Shown piece by piece: positions 1 to 8,790 of a stretch of DNA of 64,000 bases (the stretch's first letter is position 1; every line of letters starts with the position of its first letter). Both the position numbers and the translations under genes were made by a program. Source of the DNA: Nocardia cyriacigeorgica (lineage in GTDB: Bacteria > Actinomycetota > Actinomycetes > Mycobacteriales > Mycobacteriaceae); contig NZ_JAAGUY010000014.1 in the NCBI RefSeq assembly GCF_010868145.1, forward strand, positions 1 to 64,000, in the 5' to 3' direction. A model generated the notes under the pieces. The model made no database searches. It saw only the letters and a list, made by a program, of their open reading frames with translations, and was not told the DNA's origin.

Positions 1-1
1 C

Positions 2-377
2 CTGAAACCCGTCCAGCGCCCCCACCCACCCCTCTACCTCGGCGCCTTCACCCCCGCGTGGGCTGCGACGCATCGGCGAACGAGCCGACGGATGGCTGGC
101 CGTCGCCCAAGTGCCCGCCGGCGTCCACCACATCGACTCGCTGAAACGCCAATGCGCCATCATCGACGCCGCCGCCCTCGCCGCAGGCCGAGACCCAGCA
201 GCGATCGCCAGCAATGTCCGGATCAACGTCGCAGCGGGCAGCGCTGTCGACCAGGTCGCCGACACCATCCAGACCTTGACCGACATCGGCTACTCGGACC
301 TGTTCGTCGACCTGAAGTTCGTGGTGTCGGGGGTCGATGCGCACCTGGAGTGGGTCCAGCGATTGGTGGCGCGGTAG
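2..377 (+). pseudogene. 3' end of a luciferase-like (F420/FMN) monooxygenase, frameshifted
   Basis: Only the C-terminal part lies in the window. Frame 2 reads a typical family segment, PHPPLYLGAFTPA, up to base 58; frame 3 then continues with GLRRIGERADGWLAVAQVP from base 60 and runs to the stop at 375-377. Dropping one base (T59) joins the two halves into one continuous family sequence, while frame 3 alone has a TGA at base 3. The end (LFVDLKFVVSGVDAHLEW) resembles the last helices of the LLM-class flavin oxidoreductase barrel. Either the gene is a +1 frameshift pseudogene or there is a one-base sequence error. The substrate cannot be inferred. Confidence 0.6.
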
Positions 378-421
378 CTGGAGAAGATCTTTGATCCGAC
401 ACCCGACTCTCGGGGGCCGGC

Positions 422-967
422 TCAGCTGATCCGTAACGCGGTCAGTCGCCAGCCTCTCGGGCCGCAGCGTTCGATGCGTGCGGCGAGTGCGAGCCTGCGG
501 GACCCGCGCAGGTACCTTGCGCAAATCTCGGCGCTCCGTTCGTCGACCATCACGATGTGTACCACGGCGAGTACCGCCGCCCCGAGTTCTCGGCTGGGTA
601 CGAGATCAGCCCTGACGAGTGTGCGTACCGCCGCGACAGTCGAAGAGTCGGCCAGCGCGTCGAGCTGGGAGAGCGCACGCCTCCGGTCGAGGACCTCCAA
701 CGCCACACGCAAGGACCGCTCGGCGGCCACCCGTGCCTGTTCCATCGCCTCACCGCCGTGCTTCGCCTTCGCCGTAGAGCATGCCGCCCGGCGGATTCCT
801 ACCGGTTCCCGATGGGGGTCGGCAGCCGGCCGGGGTCGAACGGGACCCCGGCATGGCACCGTGTGGTGGCCGGCATGTAGCGGTTCCTGTGAACCTCGCG
901 GTGTGTACGGCTGCGCGGGCGGCTCGTACATGGGAATGGGCCGCAGTGACACCCGGAACTCATCCAT
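422..967 (-). CDS. DUF6459 / Rv3235-family protein
   Basis: This gives 181 residues from the ATG at 965-967, which has GAGGGG six bases upstream; two earlier in-frame ATGs (1024, 973) lack spaced ribosome binding sites. The N-terminal half is a Pro/Arg-rich, probably disordered segment. The C-terminal half (MEQARVAAERSLRVALEVLD, then RRALSQLDAL, and a final RIERCGPRGWRLTALRI) follows the pattern of the actinobacterial Rv3235 family: a helix, an RRxLxQL turn and a closing beta strand ending in WRxTALR. The molecular function of this family is unknown. No neighbour suggests a role. Family assignment is from memory of the pattern. Confidence 0.7.
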   Translation of the reverse strand: MDEFRVSLRPIPMYEPPAQPYTPRGSQEPLHAGHHTVPCRGPVRPRPAADPHREPVGIRRAACSTAKAKHGGEAMEQARVAAERSLRVALEVLDRRRALSQLDALADSSTVAAVRTLVRADLVPSRELGAAVLAVVHIVMVDERSAEICARYLRGSRRLALAARIERCGPRGWRLTALRIS

Positions 968-1340
968 CGACATCCCCCTCGCTGGTGATCGCCGGTACGC
1001 GATCGGCTGTTGGCAGCATGACATTCGAGTAAATCCGGGCGCTGGTTTTCGCGGTGGATGTGTTGCGCATCCGATGTCCTATCGGCGTTTTCGGCGTCGA
1101 CGGCGTGTCGGCGTGGGAGCTTCTGCTTCGCGTCCGGCCCGTCGCGGGCCATCGTCTAGTACGAACCCCGGGGGTCTTTGGGGCGGCCAGGTGACACAGC
1201 CGTGCTGGATTGCCCCGAGGGCCGGGCGGTCGAGTCGAGAACCGTGCGAAACCAATGCAATAACATCTGCAAGAACATTTCCAATTCCCTTGGCAACAAG
1301 CGGAATTCACTGTTGAAGCGACAATGTTCCGGTAAACTTC

Positions 1341-1367
1341 CTTCCGGATGCGAACATCATCCGGAAG
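1341..1367. promoter_or_regulatory. Perfect dyad in the leader of the helicase gene
   Basis: CTTCCGGAT (1341-1349) and ATCCGGAAG (1359-1367) form a perfect 9-bp inverted repeat with a 9-bp spacer, ending 14 bases before the helicase start. It lies in a relatively AT-rich leader; 1025-1381 otherwise holds no gene I can support. A regulator operator or an mRNA hairpin over the translation start are both possible. Confidence 0.45.
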
Positions 1368-1381
1368 TCAGGGGGTCCCTC

Positions 1382-3337
1382 ATGACCGACATTGCTCGTG
1401 AGCGCAGACGCCGCTGGGTGGAGCGCGCACTCGCCGACCTACCGCGGCTCACGGCGGCACAGCGGAGGTTTCTGTCGGTTCCACTATCCGAGCGCGATTG
1501 GCACCTGCTGATCGACCGCGCCGGCGACAACGAGGGGCGCGCCTCCGGGTTCGCGATCGGCCGAACTGGCGTGTACGCCTTGGTATTCACCGATGTCGTG
1601 CCCTCGCGCGCTCACCTGGTGCGTGTACGTAAACATGCCGAGGAAGCGTTCGCGGGTCTGCTGTTCGGTCGCGAACAGTTCGTGCCGCACATGCTCGACA
1701 TCGTGCTGCTGATGACGTCCGCCGTGGTCACCGAGGCGCACGATCAGTTCATCGCGGTCGACGAATCCACCATTCGCACCACCTTGATCACCGGTGAAAC
1801 CAAGCTGTCGCAGCGCCGGGCCAGGGAGATCGCCCTCTCGGTTTCGGACCGATTGACCTGGTATCAGCGCATTTCCACCGAGTCGGCCCCCACAGTCGAG
1901 CCTGTTTCAACTGACGGACTATTCGGCGAATCAACACTGGCCGACGACGCGAGAACGAACGGATTGACCCGCCCGTTCCGTGACTGGATGACCTTCCTCG
2001 ACCCGGATCAACTCGCCCTTGTGCACACGAAATTCAGCGGTCCCGCCAGGTTCAGCGGCCCGGCGGGTACCGGTAAGTCTGTAGTCGCGCTCCACCGGAT
2101 GGCGCATTTCGCCAAACGCAACCCCGGTCGGATCCTGTTCACCAGCTTCGTCAGGACCTTGCCGAACTACCACCGGCACAGCTTCGCCCACCTTGCCCCG
2201 CATGCGCTCGACCGCACCGAGTTCATCGGCTTGCACGCGTGGACCGCCGACTTCCTCAGGCGCCGTCACGTGCATTTCTACCTCGATGAGCGGCTCCAGG
2301 AAGATGCCTTCGCCCGAGCATGGCAACGCGCACGCGAGGTGTTGAGCAAGATCGACGGCACCGACTATCAGTACTGGAAGGACGAGCTGAATCGAGTCAT
2401 CAAAGGCCGTGGCCTGCCCACCAGAGACGCCTACCGGACGATCAGACGTGCGGGCCGCGAAGGCATTCAACTGCACGGCGGCCGACGCGACTACGTGTGG
2501 GAGCACCTTTATCGCCCCTATCAGGCGCGGATGGAGGAGCGCGGCATCGACGACTTCAACGACATCATTCGCAAAGCGATCGAGGAACTTCGAGCCAGAC
2601 CGCTCGACGCCACTGAAGATTTCGCTATGGTCGTCGTCGACGAAGTCCAAGACTTCACCCTCCTCGAACTGCAGCTGGTCCACCACATCGCAGGCGGCGG
2701 CCCGGACGCGAACCTCCTCCTCGTCGGTGACGGACAGCAGCAGGTCTACGCCGGCGGCTGGCGTATCTCCGATGCGGGCATTCCGCTGGCCGGCCGCGGT
2801 CGAAAGCTGCGCACCAACTACCGCAACCGGGAAGCGGTACTGCGCTACACCACACGCATCGAAGCCGCCGACACCGTCGATGACCTGGACGGCCAGCAGG
2901 GCTTCGTGTTGCGCGACAGCGCCGCCGTCCTCCCCGGCGGTAGCGTCACTGAACGCTTCGTGGCTCGTTCCGAGATAGACATGGCGTTGGTCCGCGCCAT
3001 CAAGGACTCCGGCCTACCGGCCGCAGATATCGCTGTCATCGTCAACGCACGCAAGGAAGCCACGCGCTACCAGGAAATTGTGGAGCGGGCCGGCTTCCCG
3101 GTGATACCCCTCGAGAAGTACGACGGCACGCAACTCGACTCGGTGAAGGTGGGCACCGTGCACCGTGCCAAAGGCATGGACTTCGCCGCGGTCTTCTACA
3201 TCACCGAAAAGCCGCCCGCCGCCATCGGCGAACTGACAGGCGGCGCTCGCGACCGCGCGGAAGTTCTTGCCCGGCAGACATTGGTTGCGGTGAGTCGACC
3301 GAGGGACTACCTATGGGTCGCACTGCTGACCGACTGA
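1382..3337 (+). CDS. UvrD/Rep-like superfamily 1 helicase with NERD-like N-terminus
   Basis: The protein has 651 residues from ATG 1382 (GGGGG upstream). Helicase motifs occur in order: a Q-type motif (DPDQLALV, about 207), Walker A GPAGTGKSVVALHR (226-239), Walker B VVVDEVQDF (417-425), motif III LLLVGDGQQQVY, motif IV LRTNYRN, motif V VGTVHRAKGMDF and motif VI VAVSRPRDYLWVAL. Residues 38-72 (WHLLIDRAGDNEGRASGFAI, then a beta-rich stretch) look like a NERD/nuclease-related fold with no clear catalytic triad. This is the compact single-gene UvrD form common in actinobacteria, plausibly acting in DNA repair or phage defence. It has no obvious operon partner. The helicase assignment is firm; the N-terminal assignment is inference. 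Confidence 0.85.
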   Translation: MTDIARERRRRWVERALADLPRLTAAQRRFLSVPLSERDWHLLIDRAGDNEGRASGFAIGRTGVYALVFTDVVPSRAHLVRVRKHAEEAFAGLLFGREQFVPHMLDIVLLMTSAVVTEAHDQFIAVDESTIRTTLITGETKLSQRRAREIALSVSDRLTWYQRISTESAPTVEPVSTDGLFGESTLADDARTNGLTRPFRDWMTFLDPDQLALVHTKFSGPARFSGPAGTGKSVVALHRMAHFAKRNPGRILFTSFVRTLPNYHRHSFAHLAPHALDRTEFIGLHAWTADFLRRRHVHFYLDERLQEDAFARAWQRAREVLSKIDGTDYQYWKDELNRVIKGRGLPTRDAYRTIRRAGREGIQLHGGRRDYVWEHLYRPYQARMEERGIDDFNDIIRKAIEELRARPLDATEDFAMVVVDEVQDFTLLELQLVHHIAGGGPDANLLLVGDGQQQVYAGGWRISDAGIPLAGRGRKLRTNYRNREAVLRYTTRIEAADTVDDLDGQQGFVLRDSAAVLPGGSVTERFVARSEIDMALVRAIKDSGLPAADIAVIVNARKEATRYQEIVERAGFPVIPLEKYDGTQLDSVKVGTVHRAKGMDFAAVFYITEKPPAAIGELTGGARDRAEVLARQTLVAVSRPRDYLWVALLTD

Positions 3338-3371
3338 GCCGCCAGAGTCGGGGCGCATGGTTCGCCGCGAC

Positions 3372-3806
3372 CTAATGTCGTCTCGCCTGCAACGCCCGTC
3401 GGATGATCGCCGGATGCCGTGACAGCGCGGGACCGACCGCCAACGCAATCCGGGTGAGCGCGAGCCACGGACGCAGGTGTGGGGTCAGCCGTCGAATGCG
3501 ACCGCTCGGATCGAGGTCGACCACCATCGCATCCGTGAACGCGATCCGTCCGATGCGCGCATCGGCGAGTGCGACCGCGGTGGAGCCGTTGGTGGTGATC
3601 GTGTGCCAGTGCAGTTCGGAGATCCCGCCGAAGATTGCGGTGAGCAGTACTCGAAGATCGTCGTGACCTCGGAAGATCATGCGGCCCGATAGCGGCGAGA
3701 CGAATTCGGCGTCGGGTGCCAAACTCTCCATCATCGTGTCGACGTCATTGGCGATCGTCGCATCGCAGAAGCGGGCGACGATCGTGCTTGCTATTGCCGA
3801 ACCCAT
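3372..3806 (-). CDS. SnoaL-like / nuclear transport factor 2 family protein
   Basis: The product has 144 residues from ATG 3804-3806, chosen because GGGAG lies six bases upstream. The reading frame stays open to a TTG at 3836, but that codon lies inside the palindrome. Hallmarks of a SnoaL fold are the opening helix, LAPDAEFVSPLSG, the FRGHDDLRVLLTAIF helix and a beta meander through WHTITTNGSTAV. Family members are small alpha+beta barrels acting as cyclases, isomerases or unknown enzymes. It is divergent from the HxlR regulator, which probably controls it. Confidence 0.75.
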   Translation of the reverse strand: MGSAIASTIVARFCDATIANDVDTMMESLAPDAEFVSPLSGRMIFRGHDDLRVLLTAIFGGISELHWHTITTNGSTAVALADARIGRIAFTDAMVVDLDPSGRIRRLTPHLRPWLALTRIALAVGPALSRHPAIIRRALQARRH

Positions 3807-3821
3807 ATCCACTCCCAGGTC

Positions 3822-3870
3822 CATTGTGTTTTGCAAGTAACCTAATCGAAGCCACTTGCAAAACGCAATG
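3822..3870. promoter_or_regulatory. Long palindromic operator between SnoaL-like gene and HxlR gene
   Basis: The left arm 3822-3838 (CATTGTGTTTTGCAAGT) and right arm 3854-3870 (ACTTGCAAAACGCAATG) match at 16 of 17 positions around a 15-bp AT-rich spacer. The element fills the divergent promoter region and covers the start-proximal bases of both genes. HxlR dimers bind such dyads, so autoregulation and control of the SnoaL-like gene is the natural reading. Confidence 0.75.
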
Positions 3871-3885
3871 GACTATTCTTGCGTC

Positions 3886-4401
3886 ATGCGCCGCCCACTG
3901 ACCGACATCGCCTGCTCGATCGCTCGGGCCAGCGAGATCGTCGGCGAGCGATGGACCCTGCTGATCCTGCGCGACCTGTTCGCAGGCCTCACCCGATTCG
4001 AAGACATCCGCCGCGACCTCGGCATCGCCTCCAACGTGCTCACCACCCGACTAGCGAAGCTCGAGCAGCACGGAATCGTCGAACAGCGTCGATACCAGGA
4101 GAATCCGGTTCGCCACGAATACCTGTTGACCGATATGGGGCGAGATCTGTACCCGATGATCGCGTCGCTGATTGCCTGGGGTGACAGGTGGCTCGCCGGA
4201 GCCGACGGCCCGCCGGCACTGATCGTGCACACCGACTGCGGGCACGCCACGAAGGCGGTGACCGTATGTGCGGAATGCGGAGGAAAGCTGCACGCGGAGA
4301 ACGTGTTCGGGGCGCGCGGACCCGGTGGACGGATCGGCCCGGGTACGGCTGTGATCGGCGAGCGTCTTGCGGCAACCCCGGGCGAAGTATCGGAGCGGTG
4401 A
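3886..4401 (+). CDS. HxlR-family winged-helix transcriptional regulator
   Basis: This gives 171 residues from ATG 3886 (MRRPLTDIACSIARASEIVG). Typical HxlR features follow: CSIARASEIVGERWTLLILR, then FEDIRRDLGIASNVLTTRLA as recognition helix, LEQHGIVEQRRY as wing, and RHEYLLTDMGRDL. The C-terminal third is extended beyond the usual 110-130 residues and holds HTDCGHA and CAECGGKL, a possible metal-binding pair of Cys motifs. The gene lies divergent to the SnoaL-like gene across a 17-bp palindrome. Upstream in-frame starts at 3856 and 3868 fall inside that palindrome and are less likely. No clear Shine-Dalgarno precedes 3886, so the mRNA may be nearly leaderless. Confidence 0.85.
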   Translation: MRRPLTDIACSIARASEIVGERWTLLILRDLFAGLTRFEDIRRDLGIASNVLTTRLAKLEQHGIVEQRRYQENPVRHEYLLTDMGRDLYPMIASLIAWGDRWLAGADGPPALIVHTDCGHATKAVTVCAECGGKLHAENVFGARGPGGRIGPGTAVIGERLAATPGEVSER

Positions 4402-4421
4402 CCAGCTCCTGGTCGAGGCCG

Positions 4422-6098
4422 TCAGCGCCGATCTATCCGGTTCGTCGGCGGCACGACCGGTCCTCGGTCACGGAGATAAGCCTCCAATGCGTCCAGGTCC
4501 ATCGGCCCCACGGCCATGTCGGTGCCACGGGTGAACACGCTGAACCCGTCCCCGCCAGAAGCGAGAAAGTTGTTGGTGGTGATCCGATACGCCGCGACCT
4601 CGTTCAAGGGTTCGCCACCGATTCGGACGCTTCCGTCGACCACCCTGCTTCCGGTGGGCGCCGCATCGTCGTACGCGTAGGCGATGCCCGCCACCGAAAG
4701 AACGGTCGGCCGGTCAGGGTTGCTCCACTGCTGTTCGAGCAGGTCCACGATCTGCCGGCCGGTGAGGCTGACGGTGACCACCTGATTCCCGAACGGCTGC
4801 GACTCGTAGATGCTGCCGAATGTGATCGGACCTGCGCCGATATCGGCCCGCACTCCGCCCGGGTTCATGAACGCTGTCACGGCCCGTGTGGGTTCGGCGG
4901 TGGCAGCGAGCATGGCGTCGGCGATCACATTGCCCAGTGGTGATTCACCGCTGGGCGCAGCCGATGTGGGCAGGGCTTCGGCAGCGGAGCCGACGACCCG
5001 TCCGGCCCGCGGCGCTGCTTGCGCGGCAAAGAAGTCGACCAACTCGACGGTCGCCGGATCCGGCGCAACATCCCGGGTCACCACCCGATTGACTGCTTGC
5101 ACCTCGATATCGCTGTCGGCGAATCGCACGGTGATATCGGTGATGAGCCGACCGTAGGACGCCGCCTGCGTCACCACTTTCCCGTCGAGCTCGCACACGT
5201 AGGACTGGTGACTGTGCGCGGTGAGAAGCACTCGAACCGCGGGATCGGTGCGCCTGGCCAATTCGGGGATGTTCGTCGTGATGTCGGTGCAGCCGTTGTA
5301 GTCGGCGCGGGACACCTGCTGCTTTCCGCCGTCGTGCACCAGCCCTACGACGACTTCCGCGCCCGCCGCGAGCATTTCGGGCACGTAGCTGTTGATCGTG
5401 TCCGCCGGATCGCCGAACGAGTATCCGCGAATCCCTTCCGGGAAAACGATATGCGCCGTCTCGGGCGTCACCGCGCCGATCACACCGATCTTGTGTCCAC
5501 CCACGTCGATCATCGTCCACGGCCGCAATCCAGGCGGTAGCTGCCCGTTACCATCGGCGACATTCGCGGCGAGGTAGGGAAACGCCGCCCCGGTGAACGG
5601 TGCCCCGGGCGAACATCCGTCGAGCGCGCATCCGCCTTGCTGCATGCGGGCCAATTCGAGCACCCCGTCATCGAGCTCGTGGTTGCCTACCGCAGATGCC
5701 GACGGATGCACGGAATTCAGAAAGTTCACGGTGGGTTCGTCATGGAACAGCGACGACACCAATGGGCTCGCCCCGATGTTGTCGCCGGTCAGCAGCAGAG
5801 CACTGTCCGGGTAGGTGGCCCGTAACCGCGCGATATGCGTGGACAAGTAGGCGGCCCCGCCTGCGGGATAACCCGCGATCTGCCCATTCGAATCCTCGGG
5901 TGGTTCCAGGTTGCCGTGGAAATCGTTGACGCCGAACAGGTGTACCTCGCCGGGCTCGGCTTCGGGGAGGTTGTCGGTCGAGACGAGTGGAGTCGGCTGG
6001 GAAGCCGGCGGCTGCTCGGTGTTCGAAGCACACCCGGCCAGCAGAACCAGACTGAGTAGCCCGGCGCAAAACGCAGTGGCACGATGACAGACGCTCAT
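4422..6098 (-). CDS. 5'-nucleotidase / metallophosphatase lipoprotein (UshA-like)
   Basis: The product has 558 residues from ATG 6096-6098, chosen because it starts a compact lipoprotein signal peptide ending in LVLLAGC. The metallophosphatase core shows VHLFGVNDFHGNLEPP (metal-binding D and H), LLTGDNIGAS, AVGNHELDDG and LLTAHSHQSYVCELDG. The C-terminal 5'-nucleotidase domain includes FMNPGGVRADI and FGNQVVTVSLTG. It is expected to be anchored outside the membrane and to hydrolyse extracellular nucleotides to nucleosides and phosphate for scavenging. Its length is close to that of typical actinobacterial homologues. It is convergent with the HxlR gene and divergent from the phosphatase gene at 6193. 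Confidence 0.9.
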   Translation of the reverse strand: MSVCHRATAFCAGLLSLVLLAGCASNTEQPPASQPTPLVSTDNLPEAEPGEVHLFGVNDFHGNLEPPEDSNGQIAGYPAGGAAYLSTHIARLRATYPDSALLLTGDNIGASPLVSSLFHDEPTVNFLNSVHPSASAVGNHELDDGVLELARMQQGGCALDGCSPGAPFTGAAFPYLAANVADGNGQLPPGLRPWTMIDVGGHKIGVIGAVTPETAHIVFPEGIRGYSFGDPADTINSYVPEMLAAGAEVVVGLVHDGGKQQVSRADYNGCTDITTNIPELARRTDPAVRVLLTAHSHQSYVCELDGKVVTQAASYGRLITDITVRFADSDIEVQAVNRVVTRDVAPDPATVELVDFFAAQAAPRAGRVVGSAAEALPTSAAPSGESPLGNVIADAMLAATAEPTRAVTAFMNPGGVRADIGAGPITFGSIYESQPFGNQVVTVSLTGRQIVDLLEQQWSNPDRPTVLSVAGIAYAYDDAAPTGSRVVDGSVRIGGEPLNEVAAYRITTNNFLASGGDGFSVFTRGTDMAVGPMDLDALEAYLRDRGPVVPPTNRIDRR

Positions 6099-6192
6099 AC
6101 GTTCCGACTCTGACAGAACAGGTCGGCCGCCACGCATCGGCACGGTGAATTCTCGTTACGGCCGCGACAATCCGAAAGGAACGCGCAGTTCG

Positions 6193-6903
6193 ATGCAGGA
6201 CAACATCGCGCACCACCTACCGCGACTCACAGAGTTGGCCGGCGTCTTGGCCATTCGACACGGTCAGAGCACTGTGAATGCGGCGTCCGAAGGTCCGGCG
6301 GCCGACACCAGGCCCCGCGTTCCCGACTGGGATATCGAGCTGTCCCCGCTCGGGCGGAAACAAGCCGCGAAACTCGGTGTGTGGTGGTCGCGGCTTGGTC
6401 GCGAGGATCGCCCGAGCTTGGTGCTCTGCTCGCCGTATCGCCGGGCCATACACACCTGGGAAGCGATGAAGAAGGCATCGATACGCTCTGGCCTCGATCC
6501 GGTCTTGGTCGTCGACGAACGCCTGCGCGATCGCGAAATGGGTGCGCTGGAACTGTGGTCGCCCGCCGCGATCCGCGCGGACGCACCCGAGGAAGCCGAA
6601 CGCCGAACGCGATTGGGGGACTGGTTCTACCGGCCGCCGGGTGGCGAATCACTCGCCGACGTCACCCTGCGCGTACGCGACCTCATCAACGATCTCGAAC
6701 GCCCGGCCGCAAGCACCCGGATTCTGATCATTGCCCACGACGCGACCATCCTCGCGCTGCGTCGAGTCTTTTCCGGCCCCGCTCCGGAGCTGCCGGAGGC
6801 ACTGCCGCCGGTGCCGAATGCGTCGATCTCCCAATGGGTTCAGGACGGCGGGCGGTTGAAGCTGGTTCGCTGGGGCGAAAGCATCGACGAGGGTATCGAC
6901 TGA
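6193..6903 (+). CDS. Histidine phosphatase (phosphoglycerate mutase-like)
   Basis: The product has 236 residues from ATG 6193 (AAAGGAA about 11 bases upstream); a GTG at 6145 is an alternative. VLAIRHGQSTVN carries the catalytic RHG, VLCSPYRRAIHTWEAM holds the second Arg, LRDREMGALE supplies the acidic residue and ILIIAHDATILALR has the second catalytic His. This is a complete branch-1 histidine phosphatase, which transfers phosphate through a phospho-His intermediate. Substrate is not evident. It is divergent from the 5'-nucleotidase gene. Confidence 0.9.
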   Translation: MQDNIAHHLPRLTELAGVLAIRHGQSTVNAASEGPAADTRPRVPDWDIELSPLGRKQAAKLGVWWSRLGREDRPSLVLCSPYRRAIHTWEAMKKASIRSGLDPVLVVDERLRDREMGALELWSPAAIRADAPEEAERRTRLGDWFYRPPGGESLADVTLRVRDLINDLERPAASTRILIIAHDATILALRRVFSGPAPELPEALPPVPNASISQWVQDGGRLKLVRWGESIDEGID

Positions 6904-7038
6904 GCGAGCGCGCGTCGGGCGGGGCGCTCTCGGCGGCGCGGAGCCCCCGGTGGGTGGCGCGAACGCCCATATCAGCATCCTGCCCATGTCATCTACACCT
7001 CGCTCGCCCGTCGGTCCCACCGATCGCGGCGGCGGTTC

Positions 7039-7566
7039 CTACGAACTGCTCCCGAATGGCAGGGGAGAGCGCTGCACTGGGTAGGCCGCAACGTCCATGA
7101 TGACCGAGCCATCGCACGGCCCGCCGTCGATATCGGTCCGCCAGGAACCGACCAGCGTCCCGTCCGGTTGCGGCGTGTAGTACGCGACCGAACGAGCGGG
7201 CGCCCACACCTTCGGCACACCTTCTCCCTGGTAGCAGTCCCATTCCCAGTCATAGGTGTGAACCCAACTCGTACCGTCCCAGGTGTACTGCGGCGGCAGC
7301 GGAAGTGTCGGGTTGGCCGGCGTCGGCCCATCGAGCACGGTCGCCACGCAAGCGTCGCCGGTGCAACTCGTCTCGAACCTGTACTTATCAGCGAAGTCCG
7401 GCTCCCACTGCCTCGCCGCCACACTGGTGCCGTGCTTGCTCGCCGCAAAGCGCTTCACCGAGTAATCCCCGGACCACGATGGCTGCGTCCCCGACCCCTC
7501 CGCAGGTGCGACTCCGAACACCGACCAGCCCACGATCACCGCGACTGCCAGCAGGGTTTTGCGCAT
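7039..7566 (-). CDS. Secreted protein of unknown function
   Basis: There are 175 residues with a Sec signal peptide (MRKTLLAVAVIVGWSVFGVA) and probable cleavage after PAEG or thereabouts. The mature part is Trp/Tyr-rich, with two cysteine pairs (CTGDAC and C...GGPC) suggesting disulfides in a beta fold; YTWDGTSWVHTYDWEWDC and GTLVGSWRTDIDGGPCDGSV stand out. It resembles small exported beta-sheet proteins seen across Mycobacteriales; I do not recognise a function. The neighbouring gene on the same strand also encodes a small secreted protein. Confidence 0.75.
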   Translation of the reverse strand: MRKTLLAVAVIVGWSVFGVAPAEGSGTQPSWSGDYSVKRFAASKHGTSVAARQWEPDFADKYRFETSCTGDACVATVLDGPTPANPTLPLPPQYTWDGTSWVHTYDWEWDCYQGEGVPKVWAPARSVAYYTPQPDGTLVGSWRTDIDGGPCDGSVIMDVAAYPVQRSPLPFGSSS

Positions 7567-7677
7567 AACCGGATTGAATCACAGGTAGCCAAGATGTGAA
7601 GTGGGTATGAGCCAGATGGTGTCGGTGGCCGTCCCGACTGAGATCCGGGCGGACCGCCCGGATCCCATCCGCCAGAA

Positions 7678-7935
7678 TCAGCTGCTCTCGCAGCCGATCC
7701 CGTTGCCGTCGCGATCGAGGTCGTACTCATCCGGCCCGATCACCCGCACCCGCCCGGTGTACTCCGGCCCGTTTCCGCTCCCACCGGCACAGTCCACATC
7801 GGACGTGATCGGCACACACGGATCGTAGGACTCATGGCACCCGGACCCCGGCTGGGCCGACGCCTGCACCGGAATCGACAGAACCAGCCCGACAGCAACA
7901 GCGGACGTCCCGAGAACAGCGGCGAATCTCATCAT
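7678..7935 (-). CDS. Secreted Excalibur calcium-binding domain protein
   Basis: There are 85 residues. A signal peptide (MMRFAAVLGTSAVAVGLVL, AxA cleavage near PVQASA) is followed by CHESYDPCVPITSDVDCAGG and the Excalibur signature LDRDGNGIGCES, with the DxDxDG calcium loop and conserved Cys. Small proteins of this form are exported and are thought to bind calcium at the cell surface; they often accompany nucleases or peptidoglycan-associated proteins, but none is adjacent here. Confidence 0.88.
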   Translation of the reverse strand: MMRFAAVLGTSAVAVGLVLSIPVQASAQPGSGCHESYDPCVPITSDVDCAGGSGNGPEYTGRVRVIGPDEYDLDRDGNGIGCESS

Positions 7936-8144
7936 GCTCCATTCACTTGTGAAACGCTGCTGAGTCTGTCATGTCGAAACTAGATTGAGTACCCATTCGG
8001 CAAATGTGTGTAACGGCCCTTCGTTCAATGTGAGCTACCTCTCAATGGCCCGACGCGGCCGCACCCCGACCGGGGGCTCATCGGCGAACCCATCGCTGAA
8101 GAAGGGGCGGGTATGGGAGACGCAGGGCAGGAGTAGGCCGCGGT

Positions 8145-8169
8145 GTGGTCGGCCCGCTCAGCCGACCAC
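8145..8169. other. 9-bp hairpin in a 465-bp non-coding stretch
   Basis: GTGGTCGGC (8145-8153) pairs perfectly with GCCGACCAC (8161-8169) across a 7-base loop. No T-run follows on either strand. The surrounding 7936-8400 holds no gene I can support on either strand; the short open frames there have unbiased composition and no ribosome binding site. Confidence 0.35.
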
Positions 8170-8400
8170 GCCCCGCTCCCCGGTTCGGATTCGCCATCAA
8201 CACAACCTGGCCTGCTTCGAGTGAATGCCCGACCACGGGGACGCCCAAAATCTCTGCCGGTGCCTGCCTCCTCTACAGCCGACAGATCTCTCGTGGACGT
8301 GAGCACTGGCCAGGACCCTGCGAATTCAACGCCTGGGACATGGACGGGACGATGATCGATTCGGGGCGGCCCGGCTCAATGGTCTGCCCGGATCTCCGGA

Positions 8401-8745
8401 TCAGCCCCCGGTCTGGATACCCGAGGAAATATCGACGACCACCTTGTCCTCGGTCACCTCGCGCACCGAGACGGTGTTGCTCTCGGTCGAACCCGACTCG
8501 CCCACCGGCACAGTGACTTCCTGCCCGCCCACCGAGAGGGTGACCACGTTGCCCTCCACCTTCAGCACCTTGACCTTCAGCCCGAGGACGCTCGCCTCGG
8601 CGTCGACGCCGCGATCAAACGTGATGACGCACCCCTCGACCTTGCACTCGGAGGTGTACCCATCGCCCTGCATCGTGCAGGCGACCGCGCCGAACGTGGT
8701 CAGAGTGGCGAACATGGATGCTGCGATCAGCCGTCGAACGAACAC
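8401..8745 (-). CDS. Small exported protein, possible lipoprotein
   Basis: There are 114 residues. The N-terminus (MFVRRLIAASMFATLTTFGA) is a Sec signal, followed by VACTMQGDGY, a weak lipobox (A-V-A-C lacks the usual Leu at -3). The mature domain is short and beta-rich with two Cys (TSECKVEGCVITFDRG), then alternating Val strands (VKVLKVEGNVVTLSVGG) and ends in ISSGIQTGG. The family is unrecognised. The clean signal peptide and codon use support a real gene. Confidence 0.7.
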   Translation of the reverse strand: MFVRRLIAASMFATLTTFGAVACTMQGDGYTSECKVEGCVITFDRGVDAEASVLGLKVKVLKVEGNVVTLSVGGQEVTVPVGESGSTESNTVSVREVTEDKVVVDISSGIQTGG

Positions 8746-8790
8746 CCGACCAGTGTAGATCCAGGACCACCGCCCCGGCCGCCCAACCGC

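Noticed and set aside
7985..8355. Short open frames in 7936-8400
   Set aside because: No ribosome binding site, no family pattern, both strands equally open.
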